NCBI GenBank assembly: GCA_964486145.1
Contig: CAZAMT010000048.1
Span: forward strand, 1 to 18,582
DNA from: CAZAMT01 sp964486145
Lineage (GTDB): Bacteria; Bacteroidota; Bacteroidia; Bacteroidales; JAAAOM01
Direction: 5' to 3'
Length of the DNA stretch: 18,582 bases
Below the pieces are notes generated by a model. It was not told the origin of the DNA, did not search any database, and worked only from the letters and a program-made list of their open reading frames with translations. Every line of letters begins with the position of its first letter. The stretch's first letter is position 1. The translations under genes and the position numbers were made by a program. Below are positions 1 to 6,736 of the stretch, one piece after another.

Positions 1-20
1 GAAACCAGTTTTTATCCAAT

Positions 21-57
21 CTTCGTGATCCTTCGAGCCTTTCAGCCTTTGTGGCTG
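21..57. repeat. CTTCGTG-type dispersed repeat copy
   Basis: This short non-coding stretch lies downstream of the permease gene. It starts CTTCGTGA, then has CTTCG-AGCCTT, and ends in GTGGCTG. The same ordered pieces occur at 12320-12350 between nifB and the ferredoxin gene. Its right end can fold as CAGCC-TTTGT-GGCTG (43-57), a 5-bp stem that has no T-run on either side, so I do not call it a terminator. From memory, similar CTTCGTG strings are scattered between genes in many Bacteroidota genomes; that is recollection and not a search result. Nothing else is visible in positions 1-93. Confidence 0.5.
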
Positions 58-93
58 GCTTGGTACAGGATCTTGTTCATTACAACCATGATC

Positions 94-1428
94 TCACCCT
101 TCTTTTCTCCTGCCCCTCACAAACCAAAAGTACAACGGGATTCCAATCACAATAATCCCGATGGCAATGGATGATTCGGCAGGTCGCTCCAGAAATGCCA
201 GTACCAGGAATGCCAGGCTCATGGCAATAAAAAACACCTGGATAAACGGATATCCCGGCAATTTTAGTTTACTGGCTTTCTGTTTGCGCAGCTTTATAAC
301 TCCTGCTATATTCAGAATCGGAAACACGCCAAGCGAAAACCCAAGTATGGTTAGAATCTGGTCAAACGTACCGGTTACAGCAAAAATGATAGCCAGGATA
401 CTTTGCCCTACTATTGACATAGCAGGCACATCATGCTTGTTTATCTTTGAAGCCACACGGAAGAAATGCCCCTTTTTCGCCATAGCATAATACACCCTGG
501 GCCCGATGATGATAAATGCACTTAAAGAGGATAACAGGGCAAATGCTATAAATCCGGAATACACCCTGTCAAGCGATTGCCCAAATAACTTGTTTACTGT
601 TAATCCGCCGATGGAAATCACTCCGCTCATGTCTGAAGGGGAAAGCGCATATACAAACAATACATTTAACAATAAATATAAAGATGCAACCACCGATGTT
701 CCCACCAGTAATGACCGGCTTAAATTTTTTAACGGATTCTTCACCTCTCCCCCCACATAAGTCGATGCATTCCATCCACTATAGGCAAACATGATCCACA
801 TGAGGGACAAACCAATGGATTTAAAATTAACCTGCGCACCAGCTCTGTCTTCATTGACAAAAAAATGTGACCAATCACCATCTCCCCAAATAAATCCGAT
901 GAAAATCAAAACCACAATCAACAAAACTTTCAAAACAGTCAACACATCCTGGAACCGTGATCCCAGCTTCATCCCGCGAACATGAACCACCGTAAATAAC
1001 AAAATAATAAATACAGATATTGATTTTTTTATTACCTGCACCTGGAGATCAGGTATTTCCAGGGCAATGGTTCGGGTGAGGTATTCACTTATCCCGATGG
1101 CTGATGCCGCTATGGGCGCTGAAAAGCCAACGATAAACGAAACCCAGCCGCTTAAAAACCCCAGCGACGGATGGAACAATTTTGAAAGGAATACATATTC
1201 TCCGCCAGCCTCCGGATAGGTTGCCCCCAGTTCTCCATACGACATGGCCCCGGCAAATGCCACCAGTCCGCCAATGAACCATAATCCAAGCATTAATAAA
1301 GGATTTCCGAGCTCTTCCATAAGCAATCCGGAGGTTGTAAAAATTCCGGCACCAATCATATTGGCTACCACAATGTTCGTCAGGGAAAAAAAACCCAGGG
1401 TGGGCTTAAGGGTCTTGTTTGATGGCAT
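94..1428 (-). CDS. APC-family amino acid permease (LAT/AAT-like)
   Basis: A 444-residue integral membrane protein of the amino acid-polyamine-organocation (APC) superfamily, with about 12 hydrophobic helices expected in the inner membrane. The N-terminal helix carries the family substrate motif near residues 22-34 (MIGAGIFTTSG), and helix 2/loop carries GELGATYPEAGGEY, typical of APC amino acid transporters. The C-terminus ends in a short basic tail (RGRRKEG). Length is normal for the family and no frame break is seen. It lies 57 nt downstream of the nifA-like gene on the same strand and may be cotranscribed with it. The substrate cannot be told from sequence; an amino acid/proton symporter or an exchanger are both possible. 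A link to nitrogen supply is inference from position only. Confidence 0.85.
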   Translation of the reverse strand: MPSNKTLKPTLGFFSLTNIVVANMIGAGIFTTSGLLMEELGNPLLMLGLWFIGGLVAFAGAMSYGELGATYPEAGGEYVFLSKLFHPSLGFLSGWVSFIVGFSAPIAASAIGISEYLTRTIALEIPDLQVQVIKKSISVFIILLFTVVHVRGMKLGSRFQDVLTVLKVLLIVVLIFIGFIWGDGDWSHFFVNEDRAGAQVNFKSIGLSLMWIMFAYSGWNASTYVGGEVKNPLKNLSRSLLVGTSVVASLYLLLNVLFVYALSPSDMSGVISIGGLTVNKLFGQSLDRVYSGFIAFALLSSLSAFIIIGPRVYYAMAKKGHFFRVASKINKHDVPAMSIVGQSILAIIFAVTGTFDQILTILGFSLGVFPILNIAGVIKLRKQKASKLKLPGYPFIQVFFIAMSLAFLVLAFLERPAESSIAIGIIVIGIPLYFWFVRGRRKEG

Positions 1429-1485
1429 AACTGTTTTTTATTAGCTACAACCCGTTTTCTGCACCTTTGTTGGTTTTTAAATGTA

Positions 1486-3063
1486 TTATCCACCTACCTG
1501 CATCTTATATTTATTCGCATCAATATTGTATTTGGTAATCCTCAGGCCCAGTTTCCGGTTGGATATTCCCAAGCCTTTGGCTGATTTCAAAACATTCCCT
1601 TTATTATTAGTCAGTGAATCAATGATGAGCTGTTTTTCAACTTTTTCAACGATGGCCTGCAGCGTGCCCCTGTGTTCCGTTCCTGATGATTGTGCTGTTT
1701 GCAGTGTCGGAGGGAGATGATGGGAACGTATTGCCTGGTCGTCACTCAAAATAGCCGCCCGCTCAATGCAGTTCTCCAACTCCCTGATATTTCCTGGCCA
1801 GTGGTAAATCAACAGCATATCCAGTGCTGATGATGAAATTCTTTTAATGTTCGTGCCATTTTTGTCATTCGCTTTATTGATAAAATGGTCAATAAGCAAA
1901 GGGATATCATTTTGCCTTTCCCTCAGCGGAGGGATAAAAATCGGAAATACATTCAAGCGGTAATACAAATCTTCCCTGAATGTTCCTTCCCTGATTGCAT
2001 TCTCCAGATTCCTGTTGGTAGCGGCTATTACACGCACATTGCAGCCGATGGTTTTTGTTCCTCCCAGCCGCTCAAACTGCTTTTCCTGCAACACCCGCAG
2101 TAATTTCACCTGTATTTGCAACGGCAACTCGCCAATTTCATCGAGAAAAATGGAACCTCCTTCAGCCAGTTCAAAACGTCCTTTTTTTTGCATTTCAGCC
2201 CCGGTAAAGGCTCCTTTTTCGTGCCCAAACAATTCACTTTCAATCAAACTCTCCGGAAGTGCCGAGCAGTTCACTTTAATAAATGGCTTTTTGTTTCTCG
2301 GGCTGCCATAATGAACGGCATCGGCAATTAACTCCTTCCCTACTCCACTTTCTCCACGTATGAGAACGGTTGCCCGCGTTCGTGAAACCTGCTGCACCAT
2401 TTTAAAAACCTCCCGCATTTTCGAAGAGTTGCCTATAATGTTTTCATCAATGTAACGTACTTTTAATTCATCATGCAACGCATCGTTTTCTTTACGCAAA
2501 CGTTCCATTTCTTCCATCCGATCCTGACGCATGCGCACAGCTTGTGCAATCATGGAACCTACAACAGAAAGTAGCCTTATGAGTTCAGACTTACTCATGC
2601 GGTCATCAAAGACTTTTGCTATACTCAATGTACCGGCTATTTCCTGCTCTATTTTGATGGGAACACATACAAACGAAATGTCACGTTGATCCCTGGTTTT
2701 CGTGCCGATTTTTGTTTTATTGACAAATCCCCTTGCCTGATCAATTTTTTCAATAAATACAGGTTGCCCCGATTTTATCACCTGTCCTGTAATACCTTCT
2801 CCAATCAAATACCGGCCCTGTTTTTTTTCTTCTGGTGAAATACCATAACCGGCTTCGATAAAAATATTGGATACTTCCCTGTTTAAGATGGAAACAAGCG
2901 CTCTTTCAGCTTCCAGATAAGTTGCTACTACTTCCATTATCGGGTTCAGGGCTTCACGAATAAACCTGCTGTTGTTTATCATTCTGCTGATCTCGAATAA
3001 TAAAGGTAATTCTGTCTCACCGTAGCAAATCTTTTTTGCCCTGTTACAATAGCTTGTTTTCAT
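1486..3063 (-). CDS. nifA: NifA-type sigma-54-dependent transcriptional activator
   Basis: A 525-residue enhancer-binding activator, divergent from nifH. It has an N-terminal GAF sensor domain (about 20-170), a short charged helix likely to be a coiled coil (180-202), a sigma-54-interacting AAA+ ATPase (about 207-440) and a C-terminal Fis-type helix-turn-helix (about 488-513). Key motifs are intact: Walker A GESGVGKE (237-244), the sigma-54-contacting GAFTGA loop (284-289), Walker B with FLDEIGE (306-312), and FREDLYYRLNVF (362-373). The linker after the AAA+ domain has no cysteine pair, so the Cys-rich oxygen-sensing linker known from rhizobial NifA is missing. No NifL-like gene is adjacent. 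Domain order and position next to nifH support NifA; another GAF-containing sigma-54 activator is the alternative. The start at 3063 gives the complete GAF domain. Confidence 0.85.
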   Translation of the reverse strand: MKTSYCNRAKKICYGETELPLLFEISRMINNSRFIREALNPIMEVVATYLEAERALVSILNREVSNIFIEAGYGISPEEKKQGRYLIGEGITGQVIKSGQPVFIEKIDQARGFVNKTKIGTKTRDQRDISFVCVPIKIEQEIAGTLSIAKVFDDRMSKSELIRLLSVVGSMIAQAVRMRQDRMEEMERLRKENDALHDELKVRYIDENIIGNSSKMREVFKMVQQVSRTRATVLIRGESGVGKELIADAVHYGSPRNKKPFIKVNCSALPESLIESELFGHEKGAFTGAEMQKKGRFELAEGGSIFLDEIGELPLQIQVKLLRVLQEKQFERLGGTKTIGCNVRVIAATNRNLENAIREGTFREDLYYRLNVFPIFIPPLRERQNDIPLLIDHFINKANDKNGTNIKRISSSALDMLLIYHWPGNIRELENCIERAAILSDDQAIRSHHLPPTLQTAQSSGTEHRGTLQAIVEKVEKQLIIDSLTNNKGNVLKSAKGLGISNRKLGLRITKYNIDANKYKMQVGG

Positions 3064-3255
3064 ACATGTCTTCTTTTACAAAAAAACTAAAGTGATAAAA
3101 AGTGGCTTTTTTGAAGTAATACCCCCAATATTTTAGCATAATTGTTGACAAAATTAGTATTAAATTACAATTAACCCTCTTTTTTCTGGTATTATGTGTT
3201 ATTTTTTTACAAAATTCAACTGACAATTTACATTTTGGTAGATTCTAATGCATTT

Positions 3256-3273
3256 TTTTACAAAAATGTAAAA
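3256..3273. promoter_or_regulatory. Perfect palindrome, candidate operator
   Basis: TTTTACA and TGTAAAA flank AAAA, making a perfect 7-bp inverted repeat with a 4-nt centre. Read another way, it is TTTAC-N6-GTAAA, the same half-site geometry as CRP/FNR-family operators, although the bases do not match the textbook CRP or FNR consensus. It sits about 130 nt upstream of the -24 element of nifH, a common distance for an activator site. Single TTTTACA half-sites occur at 3074 and 3205. The protein that binds is unknown; NifA, a CRP/FNR relative, or chance in AT-rich DNA are all possible. Confidence 0.4.
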
Positions 3274-3384
3274 TATCTTCCTTCGCAAAATCAATGCAGG
3301 AGTAATATTTAATAATTTTATTACCTTGATTGTCTTTGTCTTACACGTTTTTTTAAACAAAAAAACAAACCTTCCTTCATTTCA

Positions 3385-3400
3385 TGGCACAATACTGGAA
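3385..3400 (+). promoter_or_regulatory. Candidate sigma-54 (-24/-12) promoter of nifH
   Basis: TGGCAC at 3385-3390 is a perfect -24 hexamer and TGGAA at 3396-3400 is at the right distance for the -12 block. The usual TTGCA is matched at only three of five bases, and the near-invariant GC of the -12 element is replaced by GA. Transcription would begin near 3411, about 25 nt before the nifH ATG. The adjacent sigma-54 activator gene supports the call, but the poor -12 box keeps it tentative. Confidence 0.4.
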
Positions 3401-3436
3401 AAGCCCAAAACAAGTATTTACCAAAAAGAAAAAGTC

Positions 3437-4261
3437 ATGAGAAAAATTGCAATCTACGGAAAAGGGGGCATCGGAAAATCAACAACAACTCAGAACACAG
3501 TTGCCGGCCTGGCCGAAATGGGAAAAAATGTGATGGTTGTCGGATGTGATCCCAAAGCTGACTCAACCCGTTTACTTCTGGGAGGATTAGCTCAAAAAAC
3601 AGTACTGGACACCCTTCGGGAAGAAGGCGAGGATGTGGAGCTGGAAGACATTTTGAAATCCGGCTTTGCAAAAACGTCATGTGTAGAATCAGGTGGTCCC
3701 GAACCAGGCGTAGGATGTGCTGGCAGGGGTATTATTACCTCCATCAACATGCTTGAGCAATTGGGAGCCTACGATGAAGATAAAGCCCTTGATTATGCCT
3801 TCTATGATGTGCTTGGAGACGTTGTGTGCGGTGGTTTTGCTATGCCAATACGCGATGGAAAAGCAGAAGAAATATACATTGTTGTTTCGGGCGAAATGAT
3901 GGCCATGTATGCAGCCAACAACATCTGTAAAGGAATTGTGAAATTCGCCCAGTCCGGTGGAGTGCGTCTCGGTGGCCTTATTTGCAACAGTCGAAATGTA
4001 GACAATGAAGCTGCAATGATCGAAGAACTCGCCAGAAAACTGGGTACACAAATGATTCATTTTGTGCCTCGCGATAACATGGTTCAGCGCGCAGAGATCA
4101 ATCGAAAAACGGTTATTGACTATGACCCGAAACACCCTCAGGCTGAAGAGTACAGAACACTTGCCAGGAAAATTGATGCGAATGACATGTTTGTGGTTCC
4201 GAAGCCATTGGAAATAGAAGAACTCGAAACCTTATTGCTTGACTTCGGAATTCTTAACTGA
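3437..4261 (+). CDS. nifH: Nitrogenase iron protein (dinitrogenase reductase)
   Basis: NifH, 274 residues. The homodimeric ATPase carries electrons through a bridging [4Fe-4S] cluster to NifDK. Seen: P-loop GKGGIGKST (8-16), CDPKADST (37-44), cluster ligands Cys94 (GVGCAGRG) and Cys131 (GDVVCGGFAMPIR), and Arg97, equivalent to the Arg that is ADP-ribosylated by DraT in some bacteria. No draT/draG is in the window. The frame is open back to 3326, but homology starts at MRKIAIYGKGG, so I place the start at ATG 3437, which is preceded by the local AAAAAGTC-ATG context. It is the first gene of the nif train, divergent from nifA. The short C-terminus (ending DFGILN) suits the clostridial/methanogen/green-sulfur group. 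Absence of an anfG/vnfG gene and presence of nifEN and modABC support the molybdenum system. Confidence 0.98.
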   Translation: MRKIAIYGKGGIGKSTTTQNTVAGLAEMGKNVMVVGCDPKADSTRLLLGGLAQKTVLDTLREEGEDVELEDILKSGFAKTSCVESGGPEPGVGCAGRGIITSINMLEQLGAYDEDKALDYAFYDVLGDVVCGGFAMPIRDGKAEEIYIVVSGEMMAMYAANNICKGIVKFAQSGGVRLGGLICNSRNVDNEAAMIEELARKLGTQMIHFVPRDNMVQRAEINRKTVIDYDPKHPQAEEYRTLARKIDANDMFVVPKPLEIEELETLLLDFGILN

Positions 4262-4263
4262 TC

Positions 4264-4289
4264 ATTTATTTCACATTTATGTAATAAAT
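4264..4289 (+). other. AT-rich stem-loop between nifH and nifI1
   Basis: ATTTATT (4264-4270) and AATAAAT (4283-4289) pair perfectly, and after one mismatch two more base pairs form around a 6-nt loop. It lies in the 65-nt gap after the nifH stop. It has no GC-rich stem and is not a convincing terminator. Hairpins here are known in other diazotrophs to stabilise or process nifH mRNA; that role is inference for this one. Confidence 0.3.
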
Positions 4290-4326
4290 CAAAACCCGGT
4301 ATTAACACACATTAAATTGAACAATT

Positions 4327-4653
4327 ATGCAAATGATAAAAGCAATTGTCCGCCCTGAAAAATCTGCCATCGTTATGAAAGCACTTTTCGAAGCAGGTTA
4401 TGTGGCTGTGACCAAAATCCCCGTTGTTGGACGGGGAAAACAAAGAGGATTAAAAGTAGGTGATATCACTTATGACGAACTCCAAAAAGATATGCTGATC
4501 ATCGTGATTAAGGATGAAGATAAGGATTTTGCCGTCCGCACCATTATGGAAGCCGCACGAACCGGAGAAAAAGGTGCTTTTGGTGATGGAAAAATCTTCG
4601 TTAGCCCGGTAGAGGAAGCCTATACGGTAAGCAGGGGGTCGAAAGAGCTATAG
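4327..4653 (+). CDS. nifI1: PII-like nitrogenase regulator NifI1
   Basis: A 108-residue PII-family (GlnB-like) protein. NifI1 and NifI2 form a complex that, in methanogens, binds and inhibits NifDK when nitrogen is sufficient, with relief by 2-oxoglutarate and ATP. Visible: beta-alpha-beta start MQMIKAIVRPEK, T-loop region about 36-55 (GRGKQRGLKVGDITYDEL), and the nucleotide-binding B-loop region about 80-92 with GAFGDGKIFV. The T-loop is of NifI1 type and differs from canonical GlnB/GlnK. Its place directly after nifH and before nifI2-nifD is the diagnostic arrangement. The start matches the family N-terminus. A simple GlnK role in ammonium transport is unlikely because no amtB is adjacent. 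Confidence 0.93.
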   Translation: MQMIKAIVRPEKSAIVMKALFEAGYVAVTKIPVVGRGKQRGLKVGDITYDELQKDMLIIVIKDEDKDFAVRTIMEAARTGEKGAFGDGKIFVSPVEEAYTVSRGSKEL

Positions 4654-4681
4654 TCGTTTCAAAATCAAAAAATGTAAAATC

Positions 4682-5059
4682 ATGAAAACCATCATCGCGA
4701 TATTGAAAATCGATACCATGAATGAGACCAAAAAAGCGCTTTCGGATGCCGGTCTTCCTTCATTCACCGCTACCGGCAGGGTATTTGGCCGTGGGCAGGG
4801 AAAATGGGACGCCAAAGTGATGGAAGGTGTAAAACAAAACAAACCCGAAGCCATTGCGCTCCTTGGCCCCGAACCACGCCTTCGCCCTCATAGGCTGATC
4901 ACCTTAATGGTCCCCGACAGCAAGGTAAAAGCGGCAGTTAACGCATTAATATCTTCAAACAGGTCCGATACACCGGGTGACGGAAAAATATTTGTCCTGC
5001 CGGCCACAGAGGCTTACAGTGTTCGGACCGGTATTCAGGGAGATAGCATTTTAGATTAA
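4682..5059 (+). CDS. nifI2: PII-like nitrogenase regulator NifI2
   Basis: A 125-residue PII-family protein, the partner of NifI1 in post-translational switch-off of nitrogenase. The core begins MKTIIAILKID. It then has a long T-loop region (about 36-72, from FGRGQGKW to EPRLRPHR), longer than in NifI1 as is usual for NifI2, and the B-loop sequence TPGDGKIFVLPATEAYSVRTG (about 97-117). A short tail GDSILD follows. It lies 28 nt after nifI1 and 16 nt before nifD, so the three are almost certainly one transcript. By family knowledge, the extended T-loop is the part thought to contact NifDK; 2-oxoglutarate binding is inferred and not visible as a single motif. Confidence 0.93.
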   Translation: MKTIIAILKIDTMNETKKALSDAGLPSFTATGRVFGRGQGKWDAKVMEGVKQNKPEAIALLGPEPRLRPHRLITLMVPDSKVKAAVNALISSNRSDTPGDGKIFVLPATEAYSVRTGIQGDSILD

Positions 5060-5075
5060 CAAAAACGTAAAAATT

Positions 5076-6713
5076 ATGTCAGAAAACAAAAAAATTCAAT
5101 TACCGGATCCAACGGAATTAAAAGAGGAAATACTGGCCAAATATCCAAACAAAGTGGCCAAAAAGAGAAACAAATCCATGGTCATCAATGATCCCGAGGT
5201 GATTGATGAAATACAATCGAATGTACGAACCATACCGGGAATCATCACTCAGCGTGGCTGTTGCTACGCAGGTTGCAAAGGAGTGGTATTGGGACCGACA
5301 AGGGATATCGTTAACCTCGTACACGGCCCTATTGGCTGTGCATACTATGCCTGGCTGACCCGGCGAAACCAAACCGATCCCGGGCCGGATGGAGAAAACT
5401 ACATGAACTATACCTTCTCCACCGACATGCAGGATTCGAACATCGTTTTTGGTGGCGAAAAAAAGCTGGAAGAGGCTATCCAGGAAGCATATGACATTTT
5501 TAAACCACATGCCATTGCTGTTTTCTCAACCTGTCCTGTTGGTCTTATTGGGGATGATGTTCATGCCGTATCACGAAAAATGAAGGAAAAACTGGGCATT
5601 AACGTTTTCGGATTTAGCTGCGAGGGATATAAAGGTGTGAGCCAGTCCGCCGGACATCATATTGCAAACAACGGAATTTTCAAGCATGTAGTTGGTTTGG
5701 ATGATACTGTTGAAGACAAAAACAAATTCAGGGTCAACCTGCTTGGAGAGTATAACATTGGCGGAGATGCCTTTGTCATTGAAAAATATTTTGAAGAAAT
5801 GGGTATGACCCTCGTTTCAACATACAGCGGAAACTCTTCCATCCATCAGTTTGAGAATAGTCATACCGCAGATTTGAACATGGTGATGTGCCACCGTTCC
5901 ATCAATTACATTGCTGAGATGATGGAGAAAAAATACGGCATACCATGGATTAAAGTGAACTTTATCGGTGCTGAAGCTACCGCCAAATCCCTGAGGAAAA
6001 TTGCCGAATATTTCGAAGATGAAGGATTAAAAGCCAGGGCTGAAGAAATCATTGCCAGGGAAATGGAAGCAGTAAATGCTGTGGCAGTTGATGTTAAACC
6101 CCGATGTGAAGGCAAACTCGCCATGATGTTCGTGGGTGGTTCCCGGGCACATCACTACCAGGAATTGTTTTCGGAAATTGGCATGGAAACCGTTTCGGCC
6201 GGATACGAATTTGCCCATCGCGATGATTACGAAGGCAGACGTGTACTGGGGAGCATTAAAGTGGATGCTGATAGCCGGAATATTGAGGAACTTACCGTTA
6301 CCAAAGACGAAACCCGCTATCGCCAGGAGCTTGCTGATAAAAAAGAAGCACTTCTTAAAAAAGGCTATGCCTTTGAGGATTATGACGGCATGATGCCTGA
6401 AATGAAGAAAAACAGCCTGGTAATTGATGATATCTCGCACTGGGAAGCCGAAAAACTAATCGAGTTTTATAAACCGGCCATTTTTTGTGCGGGAATCAAA
6501 GAAAAATATGTCATTCAGAAATTCGGTGTTCCCCTGAAACAGCTCCATAGTTATGATTATGGCGGACCGTATGCCGGATTTGCCGGGGCAGTCAATTTTT
6601 ATCAGGAAATTGATCGAATGGTAAACACCAGTATCTGGCAATTAATATCCCCTCCCTGGAAAGACCAGCCGGAGATTGTAGCCAAAATGGCCGATGTAGA
6701 ATATTCATCTTAA
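5076..6713 (+). CDS. nifD: Nitrogenase MoFe protein alpha chain
   Basis: NifD, 545 residues, carries FeMo-co, the site of N2 reduction, and shares the P-cluster with NifK. P-cluster cysteines are Cys62 (RGCCYAGC), Cys88 (HGPIGCAYY) and Cys153 (STCPVGLIGDD). Cofactor ligands are Cys272 (MVMCHRS) and His491 (KQLHSYDYGGPYAG). Catalytic-pocket residues Gln190 and His194 are in GVSQSAGHHIAN. A roughly 60-residue segment (about 385-445, ending GGMMPEM) is absent from the Azotobacter protein but present in the Clostridium pasteurianum type. Cys67 is shared with that type; Cys63, next to P-cluster Cys62, is less usual. Lack of an anfG/vnfG delta subunit argues against an iron-only or vanadium enzyme. 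The start is preceded by an A-rich leader and fits the family N-terminus. Confidence 0.98.
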   Translation: MSENKKIQLPDPTELKEEILAKYPNKVAKKRNKSMVINDPEVIDEIQSNVRTIPGIITQRGCCYAGCKGVVLGPTRDIVNLVHGPIGCAYYAWLTRRNQTDPGPDGENYMNYTFSTDMQDSNIVFGGEKKLEEAIQEAYDIFKPHAIAVFSTCPVGLIGDDVHAVSRKMKEKLGINVFGFSCEGYKGVSQSAGHHIANNGIFKHVVGLDDTVEDKNKFRVNLLGEYNIGGDAFVIEKYFEEMGMTLVSTYSGNSSIHQFENSHTADLNMVMCHRSINYIAEMMEKKYGIPWIKVNFIGAEATAKSLRKIAEYFEDEGLKARAEEIIAREMEAVNAVAVDVKPRCEGKLAMMFVGGSRAHHYQELFSEIGMETVSAGYEFAHRDDYEGRRVLGSIKVDADSRNIEELTVTKDETRYRQELADKKEALLKKGYAFEDYDGMMPEMKKNSLVIDDISHWEAEKLIEFYKPAIFCAGIKEKYVIQKFGVPLKQLHSYDYGGPYAGFAGAVNFYQEIDRMVNTSIWQLISPPWKDQPEIVAKMADVEYSS

Positions 6714-6736
6714 TCAATTTTAAATACTTAGAAATC

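Larger units (their letters stand above)
3064..3436. promoter_or_regulatory. nifA-nifH divergent control region
   Basis: A 373-nt, strongly AT-rich region between the divergent starts of nifA and nifH, with no believable gene. It holds three TTTTACAAAA-like elements (from 3074, 3205 and 3256); the third is part of a perfect palindrome. A partial -24/-12 element lies near nifH. I looked for the classical NifA upstream site TGT-N10-ACA. I found only near misses: TGT-N11-ACA at 3195-3211, TGT-N9-ACA at 3197-3211 and TGT-N9-ACA at 3331-3345. A reading frame in phase with nifH extends back to a TTG at 3326 but has no conserved NifH sequence and is most likely leader. I could not place a clear Bacteroidota -33/-7 promoter on either strand. 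Confidence 0.7.

Noticed and set aside
43..57. Rho-independent terminator of the permease gene (CAGCC-TTTGT-GGCTG)
   Set aside because: The stem is only 5 bp and no T-run follows on either strand; the sequence is better explained as part of the CTTCGTG-type repeat.
3195..3345. NifA upstream sites of TGT-N10-ACA type
   Set aside because: Every TGT in the nifA-nifH gap was checked; only N9 and N11 spacings are found, so none fits.
3326..3436. NifH start at TTG 3326 giving a 37-residue N-terminal extension
   Set aside because: The extra part has no NifH similarity, overlaps the candidate promoter at 3385-3400, and NifH homology begins exactly at ATG 3437.
3689..4135. 148-residue open frame on the minus strand opposite nifH
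   Set aside because: It is fully antisense to conserved nifH, has no recognisable domain, and open antisense frames are common opposite such genes.
4673..4679. TGTAAAA before nifI2 as another operator half-site
   Set aside because: It is a single half-site in the A-rich start leader, with no partner arm; similar strings are expected in such leaders.
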